Notes under the pieces: generated by a model | Database searches by the model: none | What the model was told of the DNA's origin: nothing | What the model saw: the letters and a program-made list of their open reading frames with translations, nothing else | Shown: positions 19,305-31,408 of the stretch, in pieces | How positions within the stretch are numbered: the stretch's first letter is position 1 | How the letters are laid out: the number at the start of each line of letters is the position of its first letter | Program-made: the position numbers and the translations under genes | Assembly: GCA_030549495.1 (NCBI GenBank) | Contig: JAUIRK010001009.1 | Span: forward strand, 186,001 to 250,000 | Length of the DNA: 64,000 bases | DNA from: Nectonema munidae | Taxonomy: Eukaryota > Nematomorpha > Nectonematoida > Nectonematidae | Direction of reading: 5' to 3'

Positions 19305-22300
19305 AGTCCATTACTTAATTTCAAAGTTAAACGCCTTAATATTCATTTTATCCAAAACATGGCTATCTCAAAACGATCCCTCACCACATATCAACAACTA
19401 TAACATCTATCGGAAAGATAGAGCTTCAAAAGGAAGAGGCGTTTTATCTTTCATCAAAAAAACATATTTACAGAAGAAATCAGTACTAACATGGAAGATA
19501 CCATATTTTTAAAAATTAGGGTACTCAAAAAAAATTTTCTCCTAGTAGCCTGCTATCGATCCCAAGCCAAACACAATATTTTCAAAACCTTCACGCAACC
19601 TTGAACAAATTCGTCTTCAAAAACATTTTCATCATTGGAGACGTCAACTACAAATCAGAACTCCTGAATCAAGAAAAAAAAATAAATAAAAAAAACTTAA
19701 ATCTTAGACAACTCATAAAAGGCAACACCTTTTTAAACTCCAACTACAAATCAAAACTAGACCTCATTTTGACCAACAAGAATAGCTTAATTGATCAAAC
19801 CAAAGTACTATAATATCCCATCTCAGATCACCATTTACTATCCACTACCCTTAACTTTACAATTAAAGATCAAAAACAAACTCTCATCAAGAGAAACTTC
19901 AGAAACTACATCAATAAGTTACTCATAAAGAATTTTACCTCACTAAACATTCAACAAGCGCTACAATATAATATTCACTTCATTCGATGCTGTCGCCCCA
20001 TCCATCTTTAATTCAATATGTCCTCTACAAATTCACACAATTAAGGCAAACTATCCTCCATGGTTCAACAAGAAAATCAAATCCTTGATAAAGAAAAATG
20101 TTACCCTCCTCAAAAAATCCAAACATACTACACTCCAAACCAAAAAAATTCTGGATGAACGACGATGAAAAAAATACGGCAACCAGATTATCATTTTCCG
20201 ATGCGAAATTTTGTGTAGAATACGAAAATCATAATGGTTTTTTTCGTATACCCTCCAGTTCTTCGTAAATGGCTGATTTGCAAAATACTACACTTAGATG
20301 AAAATTTCTATTTCTACACATGAAATTATTATTTTTTTGTCATATTTTCTGTGATTTTTTTCATAAAATAACTTTTTTTAGAATTTTGAAACATTTTTTA
20401 TAATATACTGAGAATAATGCCAAGGAATTGTAAAAATTCAGCTGATAAATTTTGTTTCATTTGCGGGGAGCTAACTCTCAATAAATACAAGAGGAGAATC
20501 ACTCAGAGAGTTAAAAGGCTTTATAAAACTTATTTTGGGTGTGAAGTCGGAGATCAGGATAAAAACTGGGCTCCTCACATCTGCCACGTTAAATGATATG
20601 GCGTGAACCCAAGGATCATTCATCAGATTGTTACTTTTGCATCACTAATATTGATGATTAGTTTCTATGATTTTCTAGTTTATGTTGCTTTTATTTAAAA
20701 AAGAATATTTTTTATATAGGTTGCAACAAAAAAGGAAAGAAAGGATTAGTGTACCCTAATTTGGATTCAGCCATATAACTGGTACCCCATTCTGAACATA
20801 TACCAGTACCTAATCCACCACTAACGTTCTCTTCCGAAAGCGATGACTCAATTGATGATTCCGAAACACAAGATATCACCTTCTCAGCCCCAGCTTGTTC
20901 CGAAAAAAACCTTTATTTGTCAATCAAGCTCGCCTTTGTGATCTTGTTCGGGATCTTAAACTTACCAAAGAGTCTAGTCAGCTTCTCGCTTCTAGATTTC
21001 AAGAATGAAATTTAGTTGAAAGTGATGTTCGCGTGACGGCATTCAAAAAGCGCTCTGAAGACTTGGAGAAGTTTTCTTTAGAGAACAATTAAACATTTTA
21101 TAATAACATTGCGGGGCTATTCAACGCGCTCGAAATAAAGTATGAGGCCACAGAAAGGAGGTTGTTCATCGATGGCTCTCTTTATTTTCTCCTTAAAGTC
21201 AGTTTTGTTACACATAGGAAACAAAGTGCCTTCAGTTCCTATAGCACATTCTATAATTTTAAAATTTTGGCTTTCATTTTGAAAAATATCAATTACTCAG
21301 ATCACGAATGGCTCATTTGCGCTGATCTAAAAGTAGTTGCAATTTTGAATGGCCTTCAAACAGGTTATACTAAATTCATGTGCTTCCTGTGCAATTCGGA
21401 TAACAGAGCCAGAGCCAAACATTATGTTCGTACAGAATGACCAACGAGGGATTGCATTATCCCGAGATCTTTCAATGTTATAAATCAACCGCTAGTTAAA
21501 AAAAAGGTTATTTTACCACCTTTGCATATAAAGCTAAAATTATAAAACATATAAGCTGATGAAGCAATTCACAAAGGCCCTTGATCATGAAAAGCCCCGT
21601 TTTTTGTACCTGAAAAAACTTTTCACAAAAATAAGTGATGCGAAAATCAAAGAAGGCATATTTGTAGGCCCTCAAATACGTAAACTATTTTTTGATCAAC
21701 ATTTTGAATTACAAATGGATGAAAAGGAAAATGCCTGGGTTTCGTTCAAAAATGTTTGCAATGGCCTTTTAGGGAAACATCAAGAATCTCAGAGAGAAAT
21801 CTTGGTTGAAAGCTTAATTGATTCCTACCACAAAGGTTCCATCTGCAAATTTGCTTGATGGAAACCAGATACAAACGAAAATGGAGCCCAGCTATGTTAG
21901 TTGATTTCTGTTGGAACCTAAAATGAGAGCTCCCAGAAACTTCATATAAAAGAAAAAGAAATAGCAGGGGTTAAAAAACCTACCATTTTATCTTGTTTTC
22001 CATGAATGAATCAATTTTTACTTCCCTAGTTTTTTCAACTTGAATAAAATAACAGGACATATGATATTTTTCAAATTCAAATTTACAAAAAATTGTGACA
22101 TCATGGAAAGTTTTCGTTTTTATTTTCGTGATCAGCACATCAAAATTGACTAAAAATGTTATAGTGGTTTATGTATTTTCTCAAAATTTAAAATTGTAGG
22201 ACAGTGAATCAATCAAGCATGAGAGAAACCTCCACATAACTTCGATATCCCTTGTATATTACAAAACAGACAAATCATAGAAGATTACAAAGAAATCCCC

Positions 22301-23740
22301 AACATTTTTAATAAAGATTTCAACGACAAAATTCCAAATACCACCCTCAATTCAACATCATCATACCTACACAATCTAGACACAAATCAACTACCAACCT
22401 ACCCACAATTCAAATTCAAGCCAACAACCACAGACAAAGTCTCTCAAGCTATCAAATCATCCAATCCAAACCTTTTTTCTTTTAACCCTTTACCAATGAA
22501 AGTGATAAAGGACTGTGAAAACTTTCTATCACCCACTTCATAAACCCATCAACAATGAATTCCCAGAATCCCTCAAGCACACAATAATTTTACCAAAACA
22601 TAAAAAGGCTCAAAACTAGTAACTTCAAACTCCCAACCAATCTCAAATATTCCGGCGCTTTCAAAGATATTTGAAAAAATCTACCTCTCACAAATTTACA
22701 AGCACATGATTATCAACTCTCTCCTATACCCAAATCAACACAGCTTTCAGAAAAATCGATCTCCTAGCCAATGTAATTCAGCTTATTTTGGAAAAACTCA
22801 ACTTAAACAACTACGTAACCATCACTTCCTACGACTTATCTAAAGCCTTTGACCATAGCAACCACGACGCCCTCATCACCAAACTTGCTAATCTCAACTT
22901 CCACTCATCCAGCCTAAAGCTATTGAAATCATACCTCACTTCAACATTGAGCCCCATTTTGTTCACCTGTACATAAATGATTTACCCTTGTCGATAAAGT
23001 CAATAGATACCAGAATCTTCCCATACGCCGACGACATCTTCACAGTATGTTTTCACACATCACTAGAAAACATAGAATCAATTAACGTAAACACAACCAA
23101 GCAAATACAAAAATGGTGCAACTCAAACATCATGTCTATCAATCTCTCAAAATCAACAACTATCCTCCTATCTCCAAAAATACATACTCACATCCAAAGC
23201 TTATCACACATATCTAATATAAAAACATCAAGCAACATAAATATCCTGGGCTTAAACATATCAAACTCACTATCGATCGAACAACATTTCAACAAAATCA
23301 TAGCCAAATCCAAATACAAACTTACCATGCTAAAAAAATCTTTCCCTACCTTCCACACACAAATCCCTACTAGTCAAAACGTATATACTGAATAACTTCA
23401 ATTACCCACCTTTCCACTTCTAAACAAAAAAGACAAGAACAAATTTGACATCCTTTTAAAAAACTTCTTGAAATACATTTTAAATCTAAAATCATCCTCC
23501 CTCTTCAATGCACTGCCTAGATCACTCCGAAACACCACAAGCATTCTCGAATTCAAACGCAACCTCTTCACCTGCACAATATCAACTCTCCCTACTCAAC
23601 TTAATCCCTCTATTTACTCCTCTCTTTTCAATGAATTTCATACTTTTATTACTTTATATATGTTATAACGTTATTTTTGATGTAAAGTGCCAAACACTAC
23701 AAAAAATTGGATATTGTCGTAATTATTTATTTTATTAGCA
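19305..23740 (+). mobile_element. LINE (CR1/L2/jockey-like), split by a DNA transposon
   Basis: A decayed non-LTR retrotransposon. The APE endonuclease part spans 19310-20000 (FIIGDVNYKSELL, KLDLILTNKNSL). The reverse transcriptase follows at 22250-23400, with TSYDLSKAFDHSNHDALITK at about 22820-22880 and the catalytic PYADDIFTV near 23025. A C-terminal block, FNALPRSLRNTTSILEFKRN near 23505, is typical of the CR1/L2/jockey group. A short deletion joins the 'SYLTS' and 'PILFT' regions. It is interrupted by a 2-kb insertion at about 20.18-22.23 kb. Many frame breaks; no 3' tail recognised with certainty. Confidence 0.85.
20180..22230 (+). mobile_element. Unclassified DNA transposon nested in the LINE
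   Basis: Transposase-like fragments run in order. The N-terminus near 20417 has a CxxC-type start, FCFICGELTLNKYKRRI, then FGCEVGDQDKNWAPHIC. Then come a linker, WRLFIDGSLYFLLKVS-like (partly), LICADLKVVAILNGLQTGYT with KFMCFLCNSDNRAR (to 21440), and LYLKKLFTKISDAKIKEGIF with VGPQIRKL (to 21858). I recognise this as a protein family repeated in cnidarian, insect and other invertebrate genomes, usually annotated 'uncharacterized'. I cannot give a superfamily name. Conserved acidic residues in LFIDGS and ICADLK could be catalytic (inference). Several stops interrupt it. Exact termini are unclear. Confidence 0.7.
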
Positions 23741-23784
23741 ATGAAATACTTTTACAAAAAAATACTTTCATATTCGATATTGCT

Positions 23785-24057
23785 GTGATAACATTCTCAA
23801 AGTTGTTTGAATAAAGTTTTAAGTTTAAGTTGTTTGTGACGTTCGCACCCATCCTTTCGGATATCGTGGCCCTCCCAGAATGCTGAGTCTAGGTCTACCT
23901 GGACTTTCCATCCCACTAAACACCTACCAGCCTTTGTTACTGCATAGCTATACCTTGTTATTTTATATAATTTTACAATAATGTATGTTACAAATATATA
24001 AATACATCTGAGTGAACGATACCATCCTAACGCGAACGCTCCCAATTTGGGAAACAA
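23785..24057 (-). mobile_element. Possible solo LTR (fossil)
   Basis: On the minus strand it starts TGTTTCCCAAATTGGGAGC, runs through an AT-rich then GC-richer segment, contains polyadenylation-like hexamers near its end, and stops near TGTTATCACA. Length and TG...CA limits suit an LTR, but no internal retroelement region, partner LTR or target duplication is seen. Treated as a low-confidence fossil. Confidence 0.25.
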
Positions 24058-24059
24058 TC

Positions 24060-26183
24060 TTAATGTCTAGTGATAGCTTGATTACTAACCACGTAGAATC
24101 AGATCGCCAGAGCAATTCCACTACCTAACAGTAAAAACCTTTGAATTCTTCAGAGGAAGAAAACCAGAATAAAAAACCGGCTGTTTGAATAAAACAAAAA
24201 TATCCTGATCGTATTGCTTTTTCTTACTTTTTGATACTTAAATTAGACTATTTTTTGTAATTTTCAAAAAAATAACATTCAACACTTTCAAAGTGACCAG
24301 GATTTATCAAAGCACTTTTTTACTTTTATATTTGGTTGCATGAATTTTTAAAACTTGTCAAAATTGAAAAAATGATAAAACAAAAAATTACATAGATGAC
24401 GTTAATTTTTATTTTCTGTAAGTCAATTGATACGCCTCCATAATTCAAACATTTTTGCTATAATGTTGTTTCAAATAACTATTTTCAAATTTAGATTGTA
24501 GTAATTTTTCAATATCTCCTTTATTTTCGTTAAAACTTTTGAACCCAAACAGTGCATGCCCGCTCAGGGCGTTTACGGCCATGCGAAAGTTTAAAACTAA
24601 ATTTTATCCAAAATATTTCACTTGTTTGTAAATTAGCTTTCATAGGTGACTTAACGCCAAACACTTTCTCTCATAATAAACTTATCCATAGACAGCAAAT
24701 GGGCATACTCAATTTGATTCTCTAAATATTTTTGTTACTTTAGATTTGAATGCAGTTTTACTGTTTAACTTTGGTTAATTTGTGGTTAGATATTTTTTTT
24801 TATCATTTTAGAAAAATTTTCGTCCCATTTAGCAAATCGATCTTTCTCTATTTTATGATGACGGTATTTTTGCCAATATATACACATGTAATGAATACTA
24901 AATTTGAATGTAGTTAAAATGGTTATATATTTAGTTAATTGGACTCTACATTGACTTTTATATATTTAAGCCGAACGATGAAATAATTTCCTTTCTTGAT
25001 ATAATAATGATTTTATCCATCTCATAAATTGGGATGGAACCAAATTTCTATTAATAAAATTTGTATTCCTCCTTAAATTTTTCAATAATAAATCTATAAT
25101 TGGGTTAACAAAAGTTCATCTATAAATCATTCAAAAATTGACCTAACGATCTCAAAAAGTGACTTTATTTAATTATTATATGTAATATTTTTAAGTATTT
25201 ATTCTCTTTTGAAAAAGCGCGATCTTTGGACAAAAGCTTTTTAATCACTGGAATTTATCTTTCCCTTGTCTTTTGCCTGTGCTAAAGAAGAGATATATTT
25301 CTTTTTTCCATATGTTTCATATTTATATCACATACAGTATCTTCACATTAGATATTTCTATAATGAAATATATTTTTTAGTTGGTCTTCAAAATATAAAA
25401 GCAATTATTCCAAAATTGTTAAATACTTGCTCTTTGTTGGTTAACTTGTTAAACTTTTACAAAAAATGGACTATTAAAAAAGTTGACTTTTGTCACAAAC
25501 TTTGTAAAATAAAACTGCAATTTATAGAATGTGTGTTATTAGAATTTTAAAGTTCACATTTTAACTTTTAACTGCCCTAATTATAATATATTTAATAATA
25601 ATTAATTCAGCAATAAAATTTTTAGAAAAATTGTTGTAAAATGGCATGGTGAAAAATATTACTGGCTGCTACTCTAACTAAATCGAGCATATAGGACCTC
25701 GATTATCTTGATTACAAATTCGCTATCTAGTTGTAGTCTGTACTTCGCTTCTCCTATACTTTATATGGTATCCAGTTTTGCTCTTTATTCTGAACTAATC
25801 CTTGCTTGGTAGCGCTACTTTCATCAGAAATTCATTTTGTACAATCTATTAGCCTTTTTCAGAGATTTATTTAGCTCAGAATTTAAAGGATTTCACAGCT
25901 TTTCTATCGAAGATAATCTTTGTTGATCCTGGCTTTTTTTGATCAATATCATGTGTTGTATTACCAAGAGAGATGAACAGATATCACTCAGGATATTTGC
26001 TAACCAATTATTTTTCTAAATTTGTGTTCTTCATGAAATGATTCATGATCCTCTATTTTCAATTACAAAAAGTTTTCCACTTTTATCATCTAAAAGACTT
26101 TTTTTAACAAAAGAATTTTGGCAAATTAGATTCACATTTATAAAAAAAATTTTGAGAATAGCAATCTGTGATAGTTTTGGTAA
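24060..26183. other. No gene seen
   Basis: Two kilobases of AT-rich DNA. The 94-codon open frame at 25266-25550 is Phe/Tyr/Leu-rich, typical of AT-rich noise, and has no recognisable motif. Confidence 0.45.
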
Positions 26184-26191
26184 CTCTAAAT

Positions 26192-26639
26192 CAGGGTTTC
26201 TCAAACGGGGTCCAGATGGACGCTAGGGGTCCACAGGCGAAATATTATAAATTGGGGGTCCACAATGATATTTTGGTGGTCTATGAAGACACCATCTCAT
26301 GGTTTTTATTATAAAAAGTTCGCAATAGACTTGACATCGTAAAAAGATTCAGAAAAAGATAAAAAAAAAAGTAAAAAGATATAAAGAAACTCGTTGAGCA
26401 GCATCAACCACAGGGATCTCATTAAATGTCTTTCTTTTTCTATTATAAAAATTGTTGCATTAGATTTGCTTTCATTTCAATATGAATTCTAAGTATATAC
26501 TATTTTCTTTATCATACACTCAAAAATTTTATTAGTGAAAAATATATAAATATTTTTTGTCCAATTTTTATGAAGGGGTCCACCAAGAAAAAAAGAAGTG
26601 AACGGGGGTCCATGAGTAAAAAAAGGTTGAGAAACACAA
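26192..26639. mobile_element. hAT MITE (family C, copy 1)
   Basis: A 448-bp element starting CAGGGTTTCTCAAACGGGG and ending GGTTGAGAAACACAA. It is flanked by the perfect 8-bp duplication CTCTAAAT (26184-26191 and 26640-26647). Internal landmarks GGTCCACAGGCGAAATATTA and 'ggtccacaatgatattttg' recur in the copy at 53309-53697. Confidence 0.9.
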
Positions 26640-27089
26640 CTCTAAATGTTTAAAAATTTTCAGATAATTTTTTTATTCAATTGATGATTAAAATATTAAT
26701 AAGATAGAGGCTTAAAAATTTTTGATTCACAATGGGAGATTCTTCTTCATGGTCATTTTTCAAATTCTCAATACAGTCCTACATTTTTACACCATGTTCT
26801 AGTTCATTGGAAAACATGCTTGTTTATTAAAACTATATAGCTCCTCAAAGGACTACTATATTGACAATATAAAAACACTTTATTAAACGAGATATTATTT
26901 CATTCTTCTTAGATCTAGTATATTGACTATAATTACATACCCCTCTTAACCCTTACCTCTCTCATACTCAAATATTTGTTCTAAAATTAATAACGATCGT
27001 AAGAAAAAACTTGAGAAGAAAAATTTTTTTTTATAATTTTAATGGATTTTTACACTGTAATGTTCAAAAGGGAGTATAGAAATAAAAAA

Positions 27090-28480
27090 CATCGAGGATA
27101 TTGTTTTAAAAATTTATTTTAAATTTGAAGGATATTTTTACTGAGAATTTTATCTCCAATCAAAATTTTAATTGTGATTTTCAATCAAAATGAGTTTTTT
27201 GAGAAAATTAATTTTTTTAATTCAACATATTCTTGCACTCTAATTGCGAAAATTAAGACCTGAAATGAACTGAGGGTCTTAATAAAAAACATTAAAAATA
27301 TATTTTATTAAAATATGAAAGCATGTTTATGAGACAATTTACTGGATACTAATTCTATTTTTGCACTTTGACATATTTTTCACAATAATGGTCAAAGTCA
27401 ATTTCGGAAATAAATTTTAAGCGAAACTGAAAAAATTTGATTGAAATTTTCCCACTCAATCAGAAAAAGATTTGTTTTTATCCATTATAAAAATTTTTTT
27501 ATTGAGAACATAAATAATATTCTAGGAAATAATTTTCAGTCCTCAACCACAAATATCATTGACATTTTCAAACTTTCTAATTAAAAAAAAATAAGTCGGG
27601 AAAGAAATTCAACATATTCGATTAAAATATATTATTTAAAATGTAGATAAATGTTTTTGGACATTTCCAAATCCTAATTGCTAAAACTGAGTTGAAAAAT
27701 AAAATCAGCATGATCCATTTCGTATAAAAAATATACTTTGTATAAAATTTAATTAATATTCTTATTTTCAGACTTTAAGCACAAAATTGATTGACACTTT
27801 CAGACATTTTGACAACCTAATTGGGAAAAATGAATCCGCTATTTAAATAGGCATAGTTGAATTAGTATAAAAATATATATTTTATTTAAAATTTGAATGA
27901 TATTCTTGGAGATTCAGATATAAACCGCAAAATTAATTGATACATTTAGATACCCGAATTGCAAAAATTGACTATGAAAATGAAATCAGCATGATTGATT
28001 TTGTATAAAAATATATATTTGTTGAATATTAATCTAAGGTACAATTTTCAGACGTAAACCATAAATTTAATCGCACTTTCAGAAATTTTCACACCTCAAT
28101 TGCAAAGACTGAGACTAGGAATGAAATCAGAATAGTCGATTTGGTATAAACAAATTATTTTTATTTAAAATTCAAATGAATGTTTTTGATAAGCAATTTT
28201 TTCATCGATTAAAATTTTGATTGACATTTGCTACGAATTTGTCATGTTTATTGCAAAAATATGTATATACATAAATGTTATGTGTTCCAATATATTATGA
28301 TCATAAATTTTCAAGAAAAAGCTAAGTTATAAGTCATAGACAGCATAATATAAAAATTTTGTCGGAAAAAATGTACATTTGATTTTCATTGGCAGTTTTT
28401 GACATGAGAAGGTCATTCAACTACCGTAAAAATAGTATCAAAGGATGTAGCTATCAGTTTTAGGAAAGATCAGAAAGTTT
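27090..28480 (+). repeat. Dispersed repeat A, expanded copy 2
   Basis: About eight degenerate units of roughly 135-150 bp. The clearest begin near 27702, 27846, 27981 and 28120 with variants of GAAATCAGCATGATTGATTT followed by GGTATAAAAATATAT. The unit-free end at 28200-28480 (GACATGAGAAGGTCATTCAA, GATGTAGCTATCAGTTTTAG) matches the end of copy 1 at 16.2-16.35 kb. Non-coding, 75-80% AT. Confidence 0.75.
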
Positions 28481-28484
28481 GAAT

Positions 28485-29480
28485 GAGGGACGGCTAAAAT
28501 TTTAAGGATATTTCTTTTCACTTAAAACTCAACATTATTCGGAAACGAGTAAGCACAGAAAATCGGAAGAAAAATGGGCAAAGTTTTGCGTTTCCATCAA
28601 ACATATAATGAAAAAAATACTCCCTGTACAAAACTTTATTTTGTATTTCGAGCACCACAATGCTCATAATCACAAAAATAAAGGGTCGACATTTTTGTGT
28701 GAAATACTAATCAAATTTGCGACTATAAACGTCATCCTCTTGTAAAAAGTCGGAATTCGTGGGTGAGTAGTCTTTGCTGGGGGAAAGAGGAGGGTAGTGT
28801 TGCGAAAAGTAGAATGTATTTTCATATGCGCTACTTTGGTCATCGAGGTAGGGGGGAGAGTGTGTCGCTTTTTCGAAAAAGAAAGCCGTCTTTTCGGGGC
28901 TCTTGTACTGGTGTTGACTGTACTCGTGCTTTCTAAATTTAAAAGGTTGACAACGTAAAATACATTTTTACAAACGTCACCAAAACCTAGCGCTCTTCTT
29001 TCTGTGCGATTTGTGATACTTTTTCGAAAAGCGCGATTCTTTCCTTCTCTTCCTTAAAAATGGGATTTAATTCACTAATAACTGAGAAAAATAATAAAAC
29101 ACCTTTTGCTTGATGGAGTCTTGTCAAGAGCAGTACTTCCTGAAGAAAAATATCAATGAAAGTTGTATAATGGACTTCTATTTAAAAATTTCTTTACTAA
29201 ACTCAGAAAAACTTGGACAATGATAAAATTAGAGGCTTAAAATTTCCAAAAAATAAAATATGAATTCTAATGCTCAAAAATGGAACTTGTCGGTAAGCTT
29301 AATGTATTAACGATTTCTAGTGAGTTAATTAAATACTCACTTCTATGAGTTCAGAAATGTGTATTGACACAATCACTCTTTCCGAAATATGGAACAATAC
29401 TCTAAACACACATATAAGGCGCTATTCATTCGTTAAGATGATAAATTTAAAAAACTTGGATTTGATACTCAATCCTTTGA
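28485..29480. other. No gene seen
   Basis: Contains a GC-richer patch at 28730-28920 with GGGGGAAAGAGGAGGG and GGTAGGGGGGAGAG, but no coding or repeat family was recognised. Confidence 0.4.
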
Positions 29481-29489
29481 ATATTAGTT

Positions 29490-30150
29490 AATAGAAATAT
29501 CATCATCACATGAATTAATCAAATTAATCTAGAAAAATCTCCTTGATTTTATCACTGAACTCGACTCATTACTATACAAAGTCAATTCAAAAAAGCACAA
29601 AATATTTGCAATGGGTGACTTCAATGTTGATTTATTAAAAGAAACAAATAATATTAAAACACAGTGAATCAATTTAACTTAATCCCATCGATCAGTTTAT
29701 CCACTAGAAAAAGTAAAAACGGCTTCTCACTAATTGATAACATTTTGATCCCTAATTGGGCTCTACCCTTGGACCACAAGAATGTGATACTTGCATCTTT
29801 ATGGGTATGCTGATGACTGTATTGCTATTTATAGTAGCAATATTTTACAAAGTGATAATGATAAAATAAAGGGGTTCTTTGAAGTATATAGGATTAACCA
29901 TATATAATAAATTATTCTTTAAATTCACTATGAACGTATCGTCAAAGAATTAAAGCCTTTTTATAACGCCTCCGTTAAAAGTAAGAGCCTATATTTGTAA
30001 TATAATTTGGTGTGGCTCAAGCAAAACTAAAGATAAAAAAATTCAACGAAGACTCGATCGCATTTGTAAATATTTTGGGAACACATCTCTATCAAATATC
30101 AAATATAAATACGCTTTATTATCTCTAGCACAACTAAATAAATGATCATT
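29490..30150 (+). mobile_element. LINE relic (jockey/CR1-like), internally deleted
   Basis: An endonuclease piece reads SKKHKIFAMGDFNVDLLKET (near 29590) and FSLIDNILIPNW (near 29720). The reverse transcriptase active-site block YADDCIAIYSSNILQ follows almost at once near 29810, so most of the RT is deleted. A C-terminal block with CNIIWCGSSKTKDKKIQRRL and DRICKYFGN (near 30000-30080) closes it. It is not the same copy type as the 19.3-kb LINE. Confidence 0.75.
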
Positions 30151-30430
30151 AGGCATCATCTATTCACGCTGAAAGATATTTAATAGTGCTGAATTTTCTG
30201 ATAGGTTCATGAACAATCAACAAATTCACCATCATAGCTTTGGTAACAAAGAAAATATACATCTGCTAGGAAACAACAAGAAAGTTCACAACAACAATTT
30301 TCTTCAGAAAGCGATTGGGTGCTGGAACATTTATTAAATTGATATAATATCACAACTTGGCTAATACCCATGCTGGTCAGTATCTTTTCATTCCACATGC
30401 TTGATGTTTAGCAAATTAACATTGTCTTAC

Positions 30431-30525
30431 TCAACATGAGTATCGCCATCTAAGAAGCTCAAAACTTTAACCTGATCAACATCTTGCTTCATTCCATAAT
30501 CTATCTTTTGACGAATACTTATCAA
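30431..30525 (+). repeat. Dispersed repeat D (copy 1)
   Basis: About 95 bp shared with 56768-56862 in the same orientation. Landmarks are TATCGCCATC, TTTAACCTGAT and CTTGCTTCATTCC followed by TAATCTA. No coding content; probably part of a larger element. Confidence 0.6.
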
Positions 30526-30529
30526 ATAC

Positions 30530-31240
30530 TTTTACATCTTACAATGCTCTGGATCCACATTAATGGGAATGATTCGTTTTAATCCCATTTAGGTGTAAAT
30601 TAGAGGATATAAAAGTCTTCAATTCCTACGTCTAAATGGCAAATACATATCAATTAATCTTTTTCAATATCGAGCATACAAAATCAAAATCTACCTCAAA
30701 GGAAACCTAACATTAATTTATATTCAATATTTTGAAAACACTAAAGCCAAATCTAAATTTTATTGAAAGCAGTCTGGCGTCCTATTTCAATTCCTTCTTT
30801 CTACTGACAAAGAATATGGAGCAAAAATATAACAGAATGTCGGAATTGCTCAAGCGTTGTTATGTTTAATATTATCACATAATGTTAGGCACTGAAAACA
30901 GCACGCATCTAGAATTATCTCCATTCAGAAAATGAGTTTGGTCGTATTCATGCCTGATACAAGTGATTTCAAATCAGTGTTTCAAACAAGTAATATTCTT
31001 TTTGTTGTTTTCTAACAATCGTTGTTAATAAATTTGCCTATTTTGTTTTGTTTTTTTAGAATTTGAGAATTTGGAGCAAAAAAGAAAACAAGTGAGTAAC
31101 ATGAATGAATTCATTTCCAAATTGGCAATACTCGTGAGGATAATCAAAATCAAATAAATTAATAGAAAGAAATCTAAACGTAAAATCTTGTAGAATATCA
31201 AACCAAACATCCAGGGAAAATAGAAGAGAGAAAAGCATAC
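30530..31240. other. Probable intron or flank of the minus-strand gene
   Basis: AT-rich sequence downstream of the donor of the exon ending at 31241; no further exon was identified here. Confidence 0.35.
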
Positions 31241-31408
31241 CAGTTTCAGCTTTTTGCAAAGATCTTTCGGATGCATGGCAGCTTTCAACAGAAGCACTTT
31301 TCGAACTGATTTCCAATACGTCAATACTTCTGGAAGAAGACTTTCTGTTGGCTTTTTTGGAGGATAGTTTTTGTGAACTCGTATTATTAGATGAAGGCGC
31401 ACTTTTTT
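31241..31408 (-). CDS. Ser/Lys-rich exon of unidentified gene
   Basis: Acceptor TTTCTTTTAG, donor CTG|GTATGC. It takes the single base left by the previous exon and reads KSAPSSNNTSSQKLSSKKAN and onward. Low-complexity Ser/Lys composition, likely disordered. Confidence 0.55.

Noticed and set aside
25266-25550. A 94-codon open frame as a small membrane protein
   Set aside because: Phe/Tyr/Leu/Ile-rich composition is what AT-rich random DNA encodes; no start context, splice site or motif supports it.
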